Shown here piece by piece: positions 18,368-27,047 of a DNA stretch of 64,000 nucleotides. The position numbers were made by a program, and so were the translations under genes. The notes under the pieces were generated by a model. That model saw only the letters and a list, made by a program, of their open reading frames with translations. It did no database searches and had not been told where the DNA came from. Source of the stretch: VAZQ01 sp035263865 (GTDB lineage: Bacteria > Pseudomonadota > Alphaproteobacteria > Rhizobiales > Xanthobacteraceae); assembly GCA_035263865.1 (NCBI GenBank), contig DATFQX010000228.1, positions 1 to 64,000 of the forward strand, written 5' to 3'. Each line of letters starts with the position of its first letter. Position 1 is the stretch's first letter.

Positions 18368-20281
18368 ATGATACGGCTTTCGACCTTCACCCCACGCATG
18401 TGGCTCATCTTGATCCACGATCTGCTCGCCACGGCGGCGGCTGTGGTCGCGAGTTTCTTCATTCGATTCGAAGAGGGCGGGCTTGCCGAACGCTGGCAGC
18501 TTTTGACGGTTTTGTTGCCTCCCTTCATCCTCTATTCCGGGTTCATCTATGGATTGTCTGGGCTTTACAAAGCGAAGTGGCGCTTCACCTCGTTGCCCGA
18601 TCTCTTCAACATCGTGCGCGCCGCGACCGTGCTGGCGGCGACACTGTTGGCGCTCGACTACGTGTTCGTTGCACCGAACGTCTATGGTACGTTCTTTTTC
18701 GGCAAGATCACGATCGTCCTCTATTGGCTGTTGCAGGTCGCGTTCCTGTCCGGACCCCGCATCGCCTATCGCTATTTTCGTTACACACGCACGCTTCAGC
18801 ATGCCAAAGCCGGAGAGTCGGCACCGATCCTCGTGGTTGGTCGCACCGCCGATGTCGAGGTACTGCTGCGCGCGATCGAAAGCGGGGCAGTGAGTAAGAT
18901 TCGTCCTGTCGGCATTCTATCGCCGTCTTTGGCCGATCGTGGCCAAGCCATACGTGGCATCTCGGTGCTCGGTGGTCCCGACGATCTCGAAGGCGCTGTC
19001 ACCGAACTCAGTAAGCGTGGCATCGACGTGGCACGGCTCGTGCTGACGCCGAGCGCGCTTGCACCGGAAGCAAAGCCAGAAGCAATCCTGATGCGGGCCA
19101 GGCGTCTAGGACTGGCCACCAATCGCCTTCCTTCGCTCGATGAAGGAGGCGAGGCGCTGCGGCTTGCGCCGGTGAACGTCGAGGACTTGCTGCTGCGACC
19201 AAAAGTGAAGATCGACTACCGCCGGTTGGAAGGATTTGTGCGGAACAAGTCGATCATCGTGACCGGAGGAGGTGGGTCGATCGGTGCCGAAATCTGTGAT
19301 CGCATCGTGACCTTCGGTGCCGGCCGTGTGCTGGTCATCGAGAACTCCGAGCCCGCCCTGCACGCCGTACTGGAGATGCTCGAGACCAAGTCGTCCAAAG
19401 CGAAGATGGAAGGTCGTCTAGCCGACGTGCGCGATCGTGCCCGTGTCTTTCGTCTGATGGACAGTTTTCGACCGGACATCGTGTTCCACGCGGCGGCGCT
19501 CAAGCATGTGCCGTTGTTGGAACAGGACTGGGAGGAGGGGGTCAAGACCAACGTGTTCGGAACCGTCAATGTCGCCGACGCCGCTGTCGCCGCGGGCGCC
19601 GCCGCCATGGTTGTGATTTCGACCGACAAGGCAATCGAGCCTGTGTCCGTGCTCGGCGCTTCGAAGCGCTTTGCGGAGATGTATTGTCAAGCGCTCGACA
19701 ATGAGTTCGCGCGGCGCAGTGGCGGACACCAGCGGGCAATGCGGTTGATTGCGGTTCGGTTCGGCAACGTGCTCGCCTCGAATGGCTCGGTGGTTCCAAA
19801 ATTCAAAGCGCAGATCGAGGCCGGCGGGCCGCTCACGGTCACACATCCGGAAATGGTGCGGTACTTCATGACCATCCGCGAGGCATGCGATCTCGTGGTC
19901 ACGGCGGCAAGCCACGCTCTCGAACTGGGGCAAATGGGCGTGGCGGTTTACGTCCTCAACATGGGCCAACCGGTGAGGATCGTCGATCTCGCCGAACGGA
20001 TGATCCGCCTTTCCGGCCTCGAACCCGGCCGGGATATCGGTATCACCTTCACGGGCATCAGGCCGGGCGAGCGCCTGCAAGAAATCCTGTTCGCGCGGGA
20101 GGAGCCGACTGCTCCGATCGGTATCGAAGGAATTGTCGCCGCGAAACCAGTCAGCCCGTCAGTTGAGACGATGCGTGGCTGGCTCGCGGCCCTGGAGCAA
20201 GGTCTCGCACGGGAAGACCGCTCAGTCATTTTCGGGGTGCTGCACGATGCGGTGCCGGATTTCGGTGGGGAAGCCGCCTAA
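18368..20281 (+). CDS. Membrane-anchored nucleotide-sugar 4,6-dehydratase/epimerase (WbpM/CapD/FlaA1 family)
   Basis: This 637-residue protein has four N-terminal membrane helices (about residues 10-150), a CoA-binding-like Rossmann domain (about 160-280) and a C-terminal SDR domain. The latter has TGGGGSIGAEICDRI, FHAAALKHVPLLE and STDKAIEP. In this large subfamily the SDR tyrosine is normally replaced; here the position before GASK is Leu, consistent with a WbpM-type active site. Such enzymes convert UDP-GlcNAc to the 4-keto-6-deoxy precursor of QuiNAc/FucNAc. ATG 18368 is chosen; a GTG 20 codons upstream is possible. The convergent WecA/WbpL-like gene suggests both start an O-chain. Confidence 0.85.
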   Translation: MIRLSTFTPRMWLILIHDLLATAAAVVASFFIRFEEGGLAERWQLLTVLLPPFILYSGFIYGLSGLYKAKWRFTSLPDLFNIVRAATVLAATLLALDYVFVAPNVYGTFFFGKITIVLYWLLQVAFLSGPRIAYRYFRYTRTLQHAKAGESAPILVVGRTADVEVLLRAIESGAVSKIRPVGILSPSLADRGQAIRGISVLGGPDDLEGAVTELSKRGIDVARLVLTPSALAPEAKPEAILMRARRLGLATNRLPSLDEGGEALRLAPVNVEDLLLRPKVKIDYRRLEGFVRNKSIIVTGGGGSIGAEICDRIVTFGAGRVLVIENSEPALHAVLEMLETKSSKAKMEGRLADVRDRARVFRLMDSFRPDIVFHAAALKHVPLLEQDWEEGVKTNVFGTVNVADAAVAAGAAAMVVISTDKAIEPVSVLGASKRFAEMYCQALDNEFARRSGGHQRAMRLIAVRFGNVLASNGSVVPKFKAQIEAGGPLTVTHPEMVRYFMTIREACDLVVTAASHALELGQMGVAVYVLNMGQPVRIVDLAERMIRLSGLEPGRDIGITFTGIRPGERLQEILFAREEPTAPIGIEGIVAAKPVSPSVETMRGWLAALEQGLAREDRSVIFGVLHDAVPDFGGEAA

Positions 20282-20329
20282 GCTCGACATGTTCCCGGGA
20301 TTGCTATGACACGCGGCTGATACGGAATA

Positions 20330-21367
20330 TTAACTCCCATCGTGTCGCGGCTTGCCGCGCGCAAAGACTGCCAGCAGCCACCAGACACCCCCGGCCGCGA
20401 CGCAGAGCATCGCCACCGACACCAAAATGTTCTGGCCCGCGACCGCAATAAGCGCGAGTGCCGCGAGCGTCAGATTGAGCAGAAAGACGCGAGTGATGAC
20501 TTCGCGCACGGCAAAGCCACGATCAGTGGCGCGCTGGTAGAAATGTGTACGGTGCGCCTGCCAGATCGACTCTCTGCGGGCGATGCGGCCCACGAGCGTA
20601 ATCGTAGCGTCGGCCAAATAATAGAGCGGCAAGATGACAGCCGCTGCCAAATGCCCGCTGCCGGCGAGCTGCAGCAATATCCAGCCGACCAGAAGCCCGA
20701 TCGGCAGACTGCCCACATCGCCGAGGAAGACTTTCGCCACGGGCCGATTGAATGGCGCGAAGCCGATGATCGCACCAAGCAGGGCAGCTGCGATGACAGT
20801 CGGCAATGCTCCAATGACGCCGCCGAGACCTAGTACGAGAATCGCGGCTGTTACGGGCACAACCTCGGCGACCGTCATCCAGTCGATGCCGTCCATGAAA
20901 TTGACGAGGTTGACGAACCATACCCCGGCGAGAAAAACACCTGTGCGCTCGATCGACGAGGGTACTTGCGGCAGAATTTGTATATCGTTCGGCAAGGCTG
21001 TGACCAGCGCGCCGACCGCGACGCATTGCATGGCGAGCCGCGCCGCAGCAGGCAAGGAACGGATGTCGTCGATCGCGCCGACCAGTGCCAGCAGTGTCGT
21101 TGCCGCAGTCACGACCAGGAGTTGACTGGCCTCGTTCTGCAGCAGGCCGGGCGACAAGGGAACCCAGGCGGCGAGGAGGACCGCGAGGACGACTGCAATG
21201 CCGCCGCCTTGCGGCGTAGGTTGGTCATGAGACGAGCGGGCGCTAGGTTGCACCATCACATAGCGGGCAAGCCATGGCCGCAGCAGCAGCATAAGCGCCC
21301 AGCTGATGAAGAGGGCGAGAACAATCGGCCCGAGGACCCAGAGACGCTCGGTAGCTTGCTCGATCAT
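20330..21367 (-). CDS. Polyprenyl-phosphate N-acetylhexosamine-1-phosphate transferase (WecA/WbpL-like, MraY superfamily)
   Basis: This protein has about 345 residues and about ten membrane helices. Active-site loops of the MraY/WecA superfamily are visible: SHDQPTPQGGGIAVV, the AIDDIRSLPA aspartate pair, VNFMDGIDW, FLGDVGSLPIG and the basic cytoplasmic loop HRTHFYQRATDRG. It transfers a HexNAc-1-phosphate to undecaprenyl phosphate and so begins lipid-linked O-antigen. ATG 21367 is chosen because a purine-rich GGGAGG lies about 14 bases upstream and the hydrophobic domain starts soon after. It is paired with the WbpM-like gene across a 48-base convergent gap, reminiscent of wbpL/wbpM pairs. 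Confidence 0.85.
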   Translation of the reverse strand: MIEQATERLWVLGPIVLALFISWALMLLLRPWLARYVMVQPSARSSHDQPTPQGGGIAVVLAVLLAAWVPLSPGLLQNEASQLLVVTAATTLLALVGAIDDIRSLPAAARLAMQCVAVGALVTALPNDIQILPQVPSSIERTGVFLAGVWFVNLVNFMDGIDWMTVAEVVPVTAAILVLGLGGVIGALPTVIAAALLGAIIGFAPFNRPVAKVFLGDVGSLPIGLLVGWILLQLAGSGHLAAAVILPLYYLADATITLVGRIARRESIWQAHRTHFYQRATDRGFAVREVITRVFLLNLTLAALALIAVAGQNILVSVAMLCVAAGGVWWLLAVFARGKPRHDGS

Positions 21368-21506
21368 CGCCGGCTGTTTCGCCCTCCCGATCATCCGCAC
21401 GATAGCATTGCGGCAAAATTCGCACATTAAGCCCGCTTCGCGCGCGGATTGCCAGCGCGCGAGTGAACCCGCTATCTTGCGAGCAGGGGCGAGCGGATGA
21501 GCTGGA

Positions 21507-22328
21507 ATGTCGAACACGCGCGTGGGGGATCATCGTTTCCGATTTGGCGCTAACTGGCTTGACTTCTCTCGAACACTCGGTGCGGATCAACTCACCGAGG
21601 CAGAAAAGTCGCTCCGCCGGTTGCTGGAATGCGATAGCCTCGCGGGCTTGAGCTTTGTTGATATAGGCTCAGGAAGCGGACTGTTTTCGCTCGCGGCTCG
21701 CAAACTCGGTGCACGCGTGCATTCGTTCGAATTCGATGAAGAGTCTGTGCTGTGCACCATGCGTTTACGCGACCGCTATTTTGCCGGTGACAGTAGTTGG
21801 AAGATCGAGCAAGGCTCCATTCTGGACGCGGAATATGTGCGCAATCTTGGCACGTTTGATGTGGTTTATGCTTGGGGAGTACTGCATCACACCGGAGCGA
21901 TGCGCGACGCGCTGCTTGGCGCGGCAGGCTTGGTGGCGCCGGGCGGCTTGCTCGCATTCGCACTCTACCACCGCACTCTGATGTGTCCTTTTTGGCGTTG
22001 GGAAAAGCGTTGGTACAGCGGTGCGTCGGCGGACGCGCAGCGGCGTGCGCGGGCTCTCTACATCGTGCTCCTGCGAACGGCGTTCTTTGCGACGGGCCGT
22101 GATTTTCGATCCCACGTCGCCAGTTACCACAGCGTACGCGGAATGAACTTCATGCACGATGTGCACGACTGGATGGGCGGCTACCCTTACGAATCGATCT
22201 TGGCACCGGAAGTCGAGACACTGATGGGACCGCTGGGTTTCACATGCATCCGGGCCACTGGTACACCGCTGACGACGGGGATCTTCGGGTCGGGTTGCGA
22301 CGAGTATCTGTATCGGCGAAAAAGCTGA
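21507..22328 (+). CDS. Class I SAM-dependent methyltransferase
   Basis: This 273-residue protein has a Rossmann-type SAM site, FVDIGSGSGLFSLAARKLGA, followed by the acidic strand HSFEFDEESV. The VYAWGVLHHTGAM stretch corresponds to motif IV/V of small-molecule methyltransferases. The C-terminal part, rich in aromatic residues, probably binds the acceptor. It is a single plus-strand gene between minus-strand glycan genes; ATG 21507 gives a short N-terminal extension. The substrate is unknown but likely a glycan or nucleotide sugar. Confidence 0.75.
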   Translation: MSNTRVGDHRFRFGANWLDFSRTLGADQLTEAEKSLRRLLECDSLAGLSFVDIGSGSGLFSLAARKLGARVHSFEFDEESVLCTMRLRDRYFAGDSSWKIEQGSILDAEYVRNLGTFDVVYAWGVLHHTGAMRDALLGAAGLVAPGGLLAFALYHRTLMCPFWRWEKRWYSGASADAQRRARALYIVLLRTAFFATGRDFRSHVASYHSVRGMNFMHDVHDWMGGYPYESILAPEVETLMGPLGFTCIRATGTPLTTGIFGSGCDEYLYRRKS

Positions 22329-22361
22329 CAAGGCGATGGCGGGCGTGGCCGTCAGTCGGCG

Positions 22362-23531
22362 TCACGTCGGCCCACCCAAGTCGGACCCGATGTCAGCAAT
22401 CGGCCGGTCCGCAATGAGCTGGGCGAGAATAGTCTCGCTTCTGCAGACCATGAGATCGAGGCCGTGATTTGCCATGATTGCGCTGCGCACGTCCCCGCGC
22501 AGTCCAGGATTTTGCTCCAGACGCGATCGCAGCCGCGTCCAGCCCGCACACAGCAGGTTGGGATCATTCGGGGGCACCACCTCGCCGAGCGCGCCGACGA
22601 TCGAACGAACATCGCCAACGTCGGTGGCAACCACGGGTATGCCGCACGCCATCGCCTCCGCGACTGCGTTGGGAAAGCCTTCGCCAAAAGACGAAGGCAG
22701 CGTGGCTATGTCGAAACTATTGTACGCGGCTTTCACATCGCGGATGTCGCCGGCCCATATCACTCGGTCCGCCAATCCAAGGGAATTCGCGAGAGCCTCG
22801 AGCTCAGCGCGGTACGCGGATGGTCCTTCTCCGATGCAGACCAAGCGCGCATCCGAATGGTGTCGGACAAAGGCTGCCGCGGCCTTGAGTAAGGTGGCGT
22901 GGTTCTTCATGGGATCCAGCCGTGCCACACAGCCGACGACAAAGGCGTTATCGGCAAGCCCCCACATGCCGCGTAGCGCCAGCCCAGCCGCGGCATCTGG
23001 CTGCATTGCATCTGTGTCGATGCCGTTCGAAACGACCACAATTCGGCCCCTCGGAAAACCGCGCGCGACAGCATCCGAGCAGGCGGCCCGGGCATTGGCA
23101 ATGACGAGATCGGCGCGGCGCGACAGCCAGGCCTCGCACCGATACATGAGGGCGGTTAGGGCGTCATAATGGTCCAGGCGCACGCCCGCCGCGCGGATTC
23201 CAAAGACGAGTTTCGTCTTAAGACGCCGGGACAGCAGCAGGGCCGCGAGCGTCGTCTGCGTCGGAAGAAACGCATAGACCACCTCAGGCCGTTCCTTTTG
23301 TAAAACGCGCTGCAACCGCGCAAGCGGCACGACAGCCTGCCAACGGCTCGATTTACCGATCGCAACCAGACGCGCGCCGCTTTTGCCGAGCAGCGCCTCG
23401 AGTGCCCCTCCGCCGTAGAGCACGGCGACAGCTACGTCATGGCCGCGCCGCGCCAGCCCGGCAGCCAATAGGGCGAGCTGGCGCTGGCTGCCGCCGATGC
23501 CGAGATCGCGGACGAAAAAAAGAATTTTCAT
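22362..23531 (-). CDS. Family 4 glycosyltransferase
   Basis: This 389-residue GT-B enzyme begins KILFFVRDLGIGGSQRQLALL. Its middle part is VVVSNGIDTDAMQPD, and the C-terminal donor-binding motif is SSFGEGFPNAVAEAMACGIPVVATDVGD, seen in two pieces across residues 290-320. This EGFPNAVAEAMA glutamate pattern defines retaining GT4 enzymes. It lies 37 bases downstream of the polytopic membrane gene and is likely co-transcribed with it. It resembles the GT4 at 28982-30097, including the DVGD turn. Confidence 0.85.
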   Translation of the reverse strand: MKILFFVRDLGIGGSQRQLALLAAGLARRGHDVAVAVLYGGGALEALLGKSGARLVAIGKSSRWQAVVPLARLQRVLQKERPEVVYAFLPTQTTLAALLLSRRLKTKLVFGIRAAGVRLDHYDALTALMYRCEAWLSRRADLVIANARAACSDAVARGFPRGRIVVVSNGIDTDAMQPDAAAGLALRGMWGLADNAFVVGCVARLDPMKNHATLLKAAAAFVRHHSDARLVCIGEGPSAYRAELEALANSLGLADRVIWAGDIRDVKAAYNSFDIATLPSSFGEGFPNAVAEAMACGIPVVATDVGDVRSIVGALGEVVPPNDPNLLCAGWTRLRSRLEQNPGLRGDVRSAIMANHGLDLMVCRSETILAQLIADRPIADIGSDLGGPT

Positions 23532-23568
23532 CGACAGCACAGGTCCTGAGCTTTGCCAGCCTCGGCGG

Positions 23569-25026
23569 TCAGCTTGCGCGCATATCGACAGCGCCGGCCC
23601 GGTATCGGCCTGCCGCTTTCGAGGGCCACGCAGGCAATGCGGCCACCACGCACAGCGCTAGATTGAAGGCCAGAGGGCGCACCATGTAAGAGGAGTGCAG
23701 GATCGTGTGGTTGGTGAACAGAACATACCACATGACCGGAATGGCTCCTGCTAATGCCAAACCGAGGCGCTCGCGCGCTCGCTCTGAGATGCCTCGGTCG
23801 CGGTATGAAAAACAGCCCAGTGCGATGAGCAACGGCGTCGGGAACAGCACGATGGCCGCACCCAGCACGTGCGAACCCCATCCCAAAAAAAACGAGGAAT
23901 AGGTCAGCATCAGCCCTGCGAAAGCCGCGCGTGTCAGAATGTTCGCGTCGAGCCATGCGGGATTGATGTGATATGCTGTCAGCGCCGCCTTTACACTCTC
24001 GGAGAGATTGGCCTCAACTGATCCTCCCATCCGCTCCCCCAATATTCCAAAGAAGATCGAAATCTCATTTGTTCCAAACACCGCCGCCACCGCCAACAAT
24101 TTATAGGCGAAGCAGGCGATGATGGCGGCCGCGAACGCCGCCGTGCCAACCACTGCTCGGTTGCGTAATCTGGGCCAATCCGGCGTGCATCCGAGCGCGA
24201 TCAGCGCGATCAAAGCAGCCAAACCGAGAGGAACTCCACCTGTCAGGAATTCGAGGATTGCGATGAGGCTGCCGAACAGAGCTGCCGCGAGAATAAATCG
24301 TTGGTCCGCGATAGTACCAAGGGGCTGGAGCAGCCCGTACAAGATGAAACCAAACACGACGAAATCAGTGGGAGCAAATGAGAAGGACCGATCAAAAACC
24401 TCAACTCCATAGAAGCATCCCAGAACGACAGCGATGATCAGGAAGGCGGCCGCGCGTCTGCGCTCGGCAGGCTCGCCAATATTGAGCCGGAAAATTGCCA
24501 CCAGCGCGATCGCCGCCAGCATTGTGTAACATCCGGCAAGCAAAGTATTCGTTGCTGCGGAAAACGACATGATCGCCAGCAGCGACGCCGCGACAGTCGT
24601 GTCCCCTTGGATGTAGCGATGGTAATACGATGGCGGGGGGAATTGATCATCCGTCTGATTGCGTGCGACGATCTTCATCGTAGCGGCAAGCCAGCGGCAA
24701 AGGCCGGCGGGAGGGTAGCCGGCCGCGGCATCGCTCTCGTCGCCTGCCACGGGCAACCGCGGCGACACGCTCGCCTTCAGGGGGGTGTCGCGAGGCATGG
24801 CCAAGGCGCCGAGGATCAGACAATCATTGCCGCCAAACGGATAAACATCCTTGCCCTGGGCAAACGGCAAATGCGTCACCGTGGCGAGCGTGCCGGATTC
24901 GAGCGCCTGCACGACGATGCGGCGGTAGTGCTCCGGAGAAATTTGTATCAGCGCGAAATTTATGCCGAAGAGAGCGATCATACTCAGGGCGGCGACCGCT
25001 ACTCCCGCAATCATGCCCCGTATCAT
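23569..25026 (-). CDS. Polytopic membrane protein of unknown function, possibly GT-C-like
   Basis: The 485-residue protein has a signal-anchor helix, a periplasmic loop of about 120 residues with DVYPFGGNDCLILGALAMPR-like polar sequence, then about nine hydrophobic helices. Near the C-terminus is TNHTILHSSYMVRPL, a His-rich periplasmic segment of the kind seen in some GT-C glycosyltransferases and polymer ligases. I do not recognise the family. An ATG four codons further in (25014) has a purine-rich ACGGGGC just upstream and may be the true start. Pairing with a GT4 suggests glycan transfer or translocation. Confidence 0.65.
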   Translation of the reverse strand: MIRGMIAGVAVAALSMIALFGINFALIQISPEHYRRIVVQALESGTLATVTHLPFAQGKDVYPFGGNDCLILGALAMPRDTPLKASVSPRLPVAGDESDAAAGYPPAGLCRWLAATMKIVARNQTDDQFPPPSYYHRYIQGDTTVAASLLAIMSFSAATNTLLAGCYTMLAAIALVAIFRLNIGEPAERRRAAAFLIIAVVLGCFYGVEVFDRSFSFAPTDFVVFGFILYGLLQPLGTIADQRFILAAALFGSLIAILEFLTGGVPLGLAALIALIALGCTPDWPRLRNRAVVGTAAFAAAIIACFAYKLLAVAAVFGTNEISIFFGILGERMGGSVEANLSESVKAALTAYHINPAWLDANILTRAAFAGLMLTYSSFFLGWGSHVLGAAIVLFPTPLLIALGCFSYRDRGISERARERLGLALAGAIPVMWYVLFTNHTILHSSYMVRPLAFNLALCVVAALPAWPSKAAGRYRAGAVDMRAS

Positions 25027-25194
25027 CGGCGACTGATTGCATAATCGGAGTCACGTCTCAAGATGGGTACGCATCGCGGCTGCGGATAGCAGCAGAGCGG
25101 ATAAGCCGATTTCGGAAAACCAGACTAAGTGGATTGAAGCGTCATAGCTTGCTCATCCGGCCGGTGCCGACCTATGGTGCCCCTTGCTAAAATC

Positions 25195-25200
25195 GAGGAG
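25195..25200 (+). promoter_or_regulatory. Shine-Dalgarno site that fixes the deacetylase start
   Basis: The hexamer GAGGAG at this position lies seven bases before GTG 25208. It supports that start over the TTG at 25184. Confidence 0.6.
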
Positions 25201-25207
25201 ACGCGCA

Positions 25208-26203
25208 GTGCAATATGGCGCGTTTGTCATTTCCCTGGATTTCGAGCTGCTATGGGGCGTTCGTGACCAGCGCACGATCGCCGATTACGGCCCTAACATC
25301 ATTGGAGTGCGCCAAGTCGTTCCCGCACTGCTCGATCTCTTCGCCGAACGGAATATTGCCTGCACGTGGGCAACGGTGGGGCTGCTGTTTTTTGCAACGA
25401 AGCGAGCCATGCTGGGTGGGATTCCCGCCCACAAGCCGCACTACACAGACTCAAGAATTTCCTCGTATCAATTTCTTGAAGAAGTTGGGGCGGACGAGGA
25501 GCACGACCCCTACTATTATGGCCTCTCGCTGATCAAGCGAATCCTAAACCATCCGTCTCAAGAGATCGGCACTCACACCTTCTCGCATTTCTATTGTTTG
25601 GAAGAAGGAGGCGATGTGGAGGCCTTTCGTGCCGACCTTCAGGCCGCGCACGCCGCGGCTGCGGCCGTCGGAATCAGACTTGCAAGCATCGTGTTTCCCC
25701 GCAACCAAGTCGATGCCGCTTATCTATCGGTCTGTCGCGAATTCGGCTTGCGCGCCTTCCGCGGCAATGAACGCGTTTGGTTTCACCGGGCTCGCAGTGA
25801 GCGCGAGCAGACCCCTTTTGTGCGCGCGTCCCGCTTGGCTGACAGTTATCTGCCGATCTGCGGCGCCCATGATCATGAGCCGACAGTCGTCGAAGGTATG
25901 GTGAACGTTCCCGCCAGTCGCTTTCTGCGTCCGGTCGGAAACAGCGCCCTGCTTGAGCATTTGCGCTTTCGCCGCATCAGCTCGGCAATGGAAACGGCGG
26001 CCCGACGCCGAAGACTATTTCATTTATGGTGGCATCCGCACAATTTCGGCGTGGGCTTACAGGAGAACTTGACGTTTTTGCGCGCCATCCTGGATTGCTT
26101 TCGCAGATTGCAGGACCGCTATGGCATGCGGTCAATGACAATGGGAGCGCTTGCCGAAGAGGTTCTTCATGCGGGCCGACCAGGTCGTGCTGTTGACGTG
26201 TGA
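25208..26203 (+). CDS. Polysaccharide deacetylase-family protein (NodB-homology fold)
   Basis: This protein of about 331 residues starts GAFVISLDFELLWGV, where DFE is the beta-1 aspartate motif of the NodB fold. Next come ACTWATVGLLFF and GTHTFSHFYC, the metal-binding His pair (HxxxxH-like). Later ASIVFPRNQVD and LWWHPHNFG match the remaining catalytic regions. Such proteins deacetylate amino sugars or related amides in glycans. The start GTG 25208 is supported by a strong GAGGAG. It overlaps the formyltransferase gene by 35 bases and opens a long same-strand gene run. Its role may be to unmask an amine that the next enzyme formylates; this is inference. Confidence 0.8.
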   Translation: MQYGAFVISLDFELLWGVRDQRTIADYGPNIIGVRQVVPALLDLFAERNIACTWATVGLLFFATKRAMLGGIPAHKPHYTDSRISSYQFLEEVGADEEHDPYYYGLSLIKRILNHPSQEIGTHTFSHFYCLEEGGDVEAFRADLQAAHAAAAAVGIRLASIVFPRNQVDAAYLSVCREFGLRAFRGNERVWFHRARSEREQTPFVRASRLADSYLPICGAHDHEPTVVEGMVNVPASRFLRPVGNSALLEHLRFRRISSAMETAARRRRLFHLWWHPHNFGVGLQENLTFLRAILDCFRRLQDRYGMRSMTMGALAEEVLHAGRPGRAVDV

Positions 26204-26936
26204 AGGCGACGTGGGCCGCATCGCCGCGCGGTATCTCGGCGTCCGCTTTGGCGACTTGCCGGTGATCGTCGAAAAAGCGGTGCCGCGACTAGTGCTGTTG
26301 CGTCGGCGGCTCAAACATCTCGGACTGATACATGTCGGCGGCCAGCTGGCCTTCATGGCCTTTCAACGGCTGCAACGGAGGGTTTCGCAACGGCGCATCG
26401 CCGAGATCGTTGGCGAAGCGAGCCTGCTCGCCCGTTGGCCCGATGCAAGCGAGATCATCCGCGTGTCATCTATCAATTCACCCCAATGCCTTCGTCACCT
26501 GCAACGATTGCGGCCACGCGCCGTCCTCGTAGTGGGCACCCGCATCATCGCAGAGGAGGTCCTGCGCGCCATCGATGCGCCGTTCATCAACTATCACGCC
26601 GGCATCACGCCGAAATATCGGGGCGTCCATGGCGGCTACTGGGCGCAGGCAGAAGGAGATCCCGGCAACTTTGGGGTCACCGTTCATCTCGTTGACAGAG
26701 GCATCGATACCGGCGAGGTGCTTTATCAGGAGCGGCTCGCGCCAAGCGCGAACGACAACTACTCGACCTTCCCTTATCTCCAACTGGTTGCCGCACTGCC
26801 ACTCCTCGAAAGAGCCGCGCGCGATGCAGTGAATGGAACTTTGCGGCCGGAAAAGCTCGATTTGCCTTCCAAGCTATGGTCGCATCCGACCTTGTGGCAA
26901 TACATCAAAACAGGGTTGCGGCGGGGGGTATGGTAG
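26169..26936 (+). CDS. Formyltransferase-family protein (sugar N-formyltransferase-like)
   Basis: This protein has 255 residues. The 10-formyl-tetrahydrofolate transferase core has the catalytic Asn-x-His in FINYHAGITPKYRG and the distal aspartate in VDRGIDTGEVLY. It lacks the C-terminal domain of methionyl-tRNA formyltransferase and has a divergent, non-Rossmann-consensus N-terminus, so it is more likely to act on an amino sugar or another small amine. ATG 26169 has GAAGAGG about seven bases upstream. It overlaps the deacetylase gene. Substrate is not known. Confidence 0.75.
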   Translation: MRADQVVLLTCEGDVGRIAARYLGVRFGDLPVIVEKAVPRLVLLRRRLKHLGLIHVGGQLAFMAFQRLQRRVSQRRIAEIVGEASLLARWPDASEIIRVSSINSPQCLRHLQRLRPRAVLVVGTRIIAEEVLRAIDAPFINYHAGITPKYRGVHGGYWAQAEGDPGNFGVTVHLVDRGIDTGEVLYQERLAPSANDNYSTFPYLQLVAALPLLERAARDAVNGTLRPEKLDLPSKLWSHPTLWQYIKTGLRRGVW

Positions 26937-27047
26937 AAGCAAAGCTCAGCACTAACCGCTGGCGATCGGTCGCGACGAGAGGCCGCGCCATACGCCGGCC
27001 GGCGCCGGCAAGAGAAAGCATGGCGTCTCATCCCCTGGAGGAGTGGA

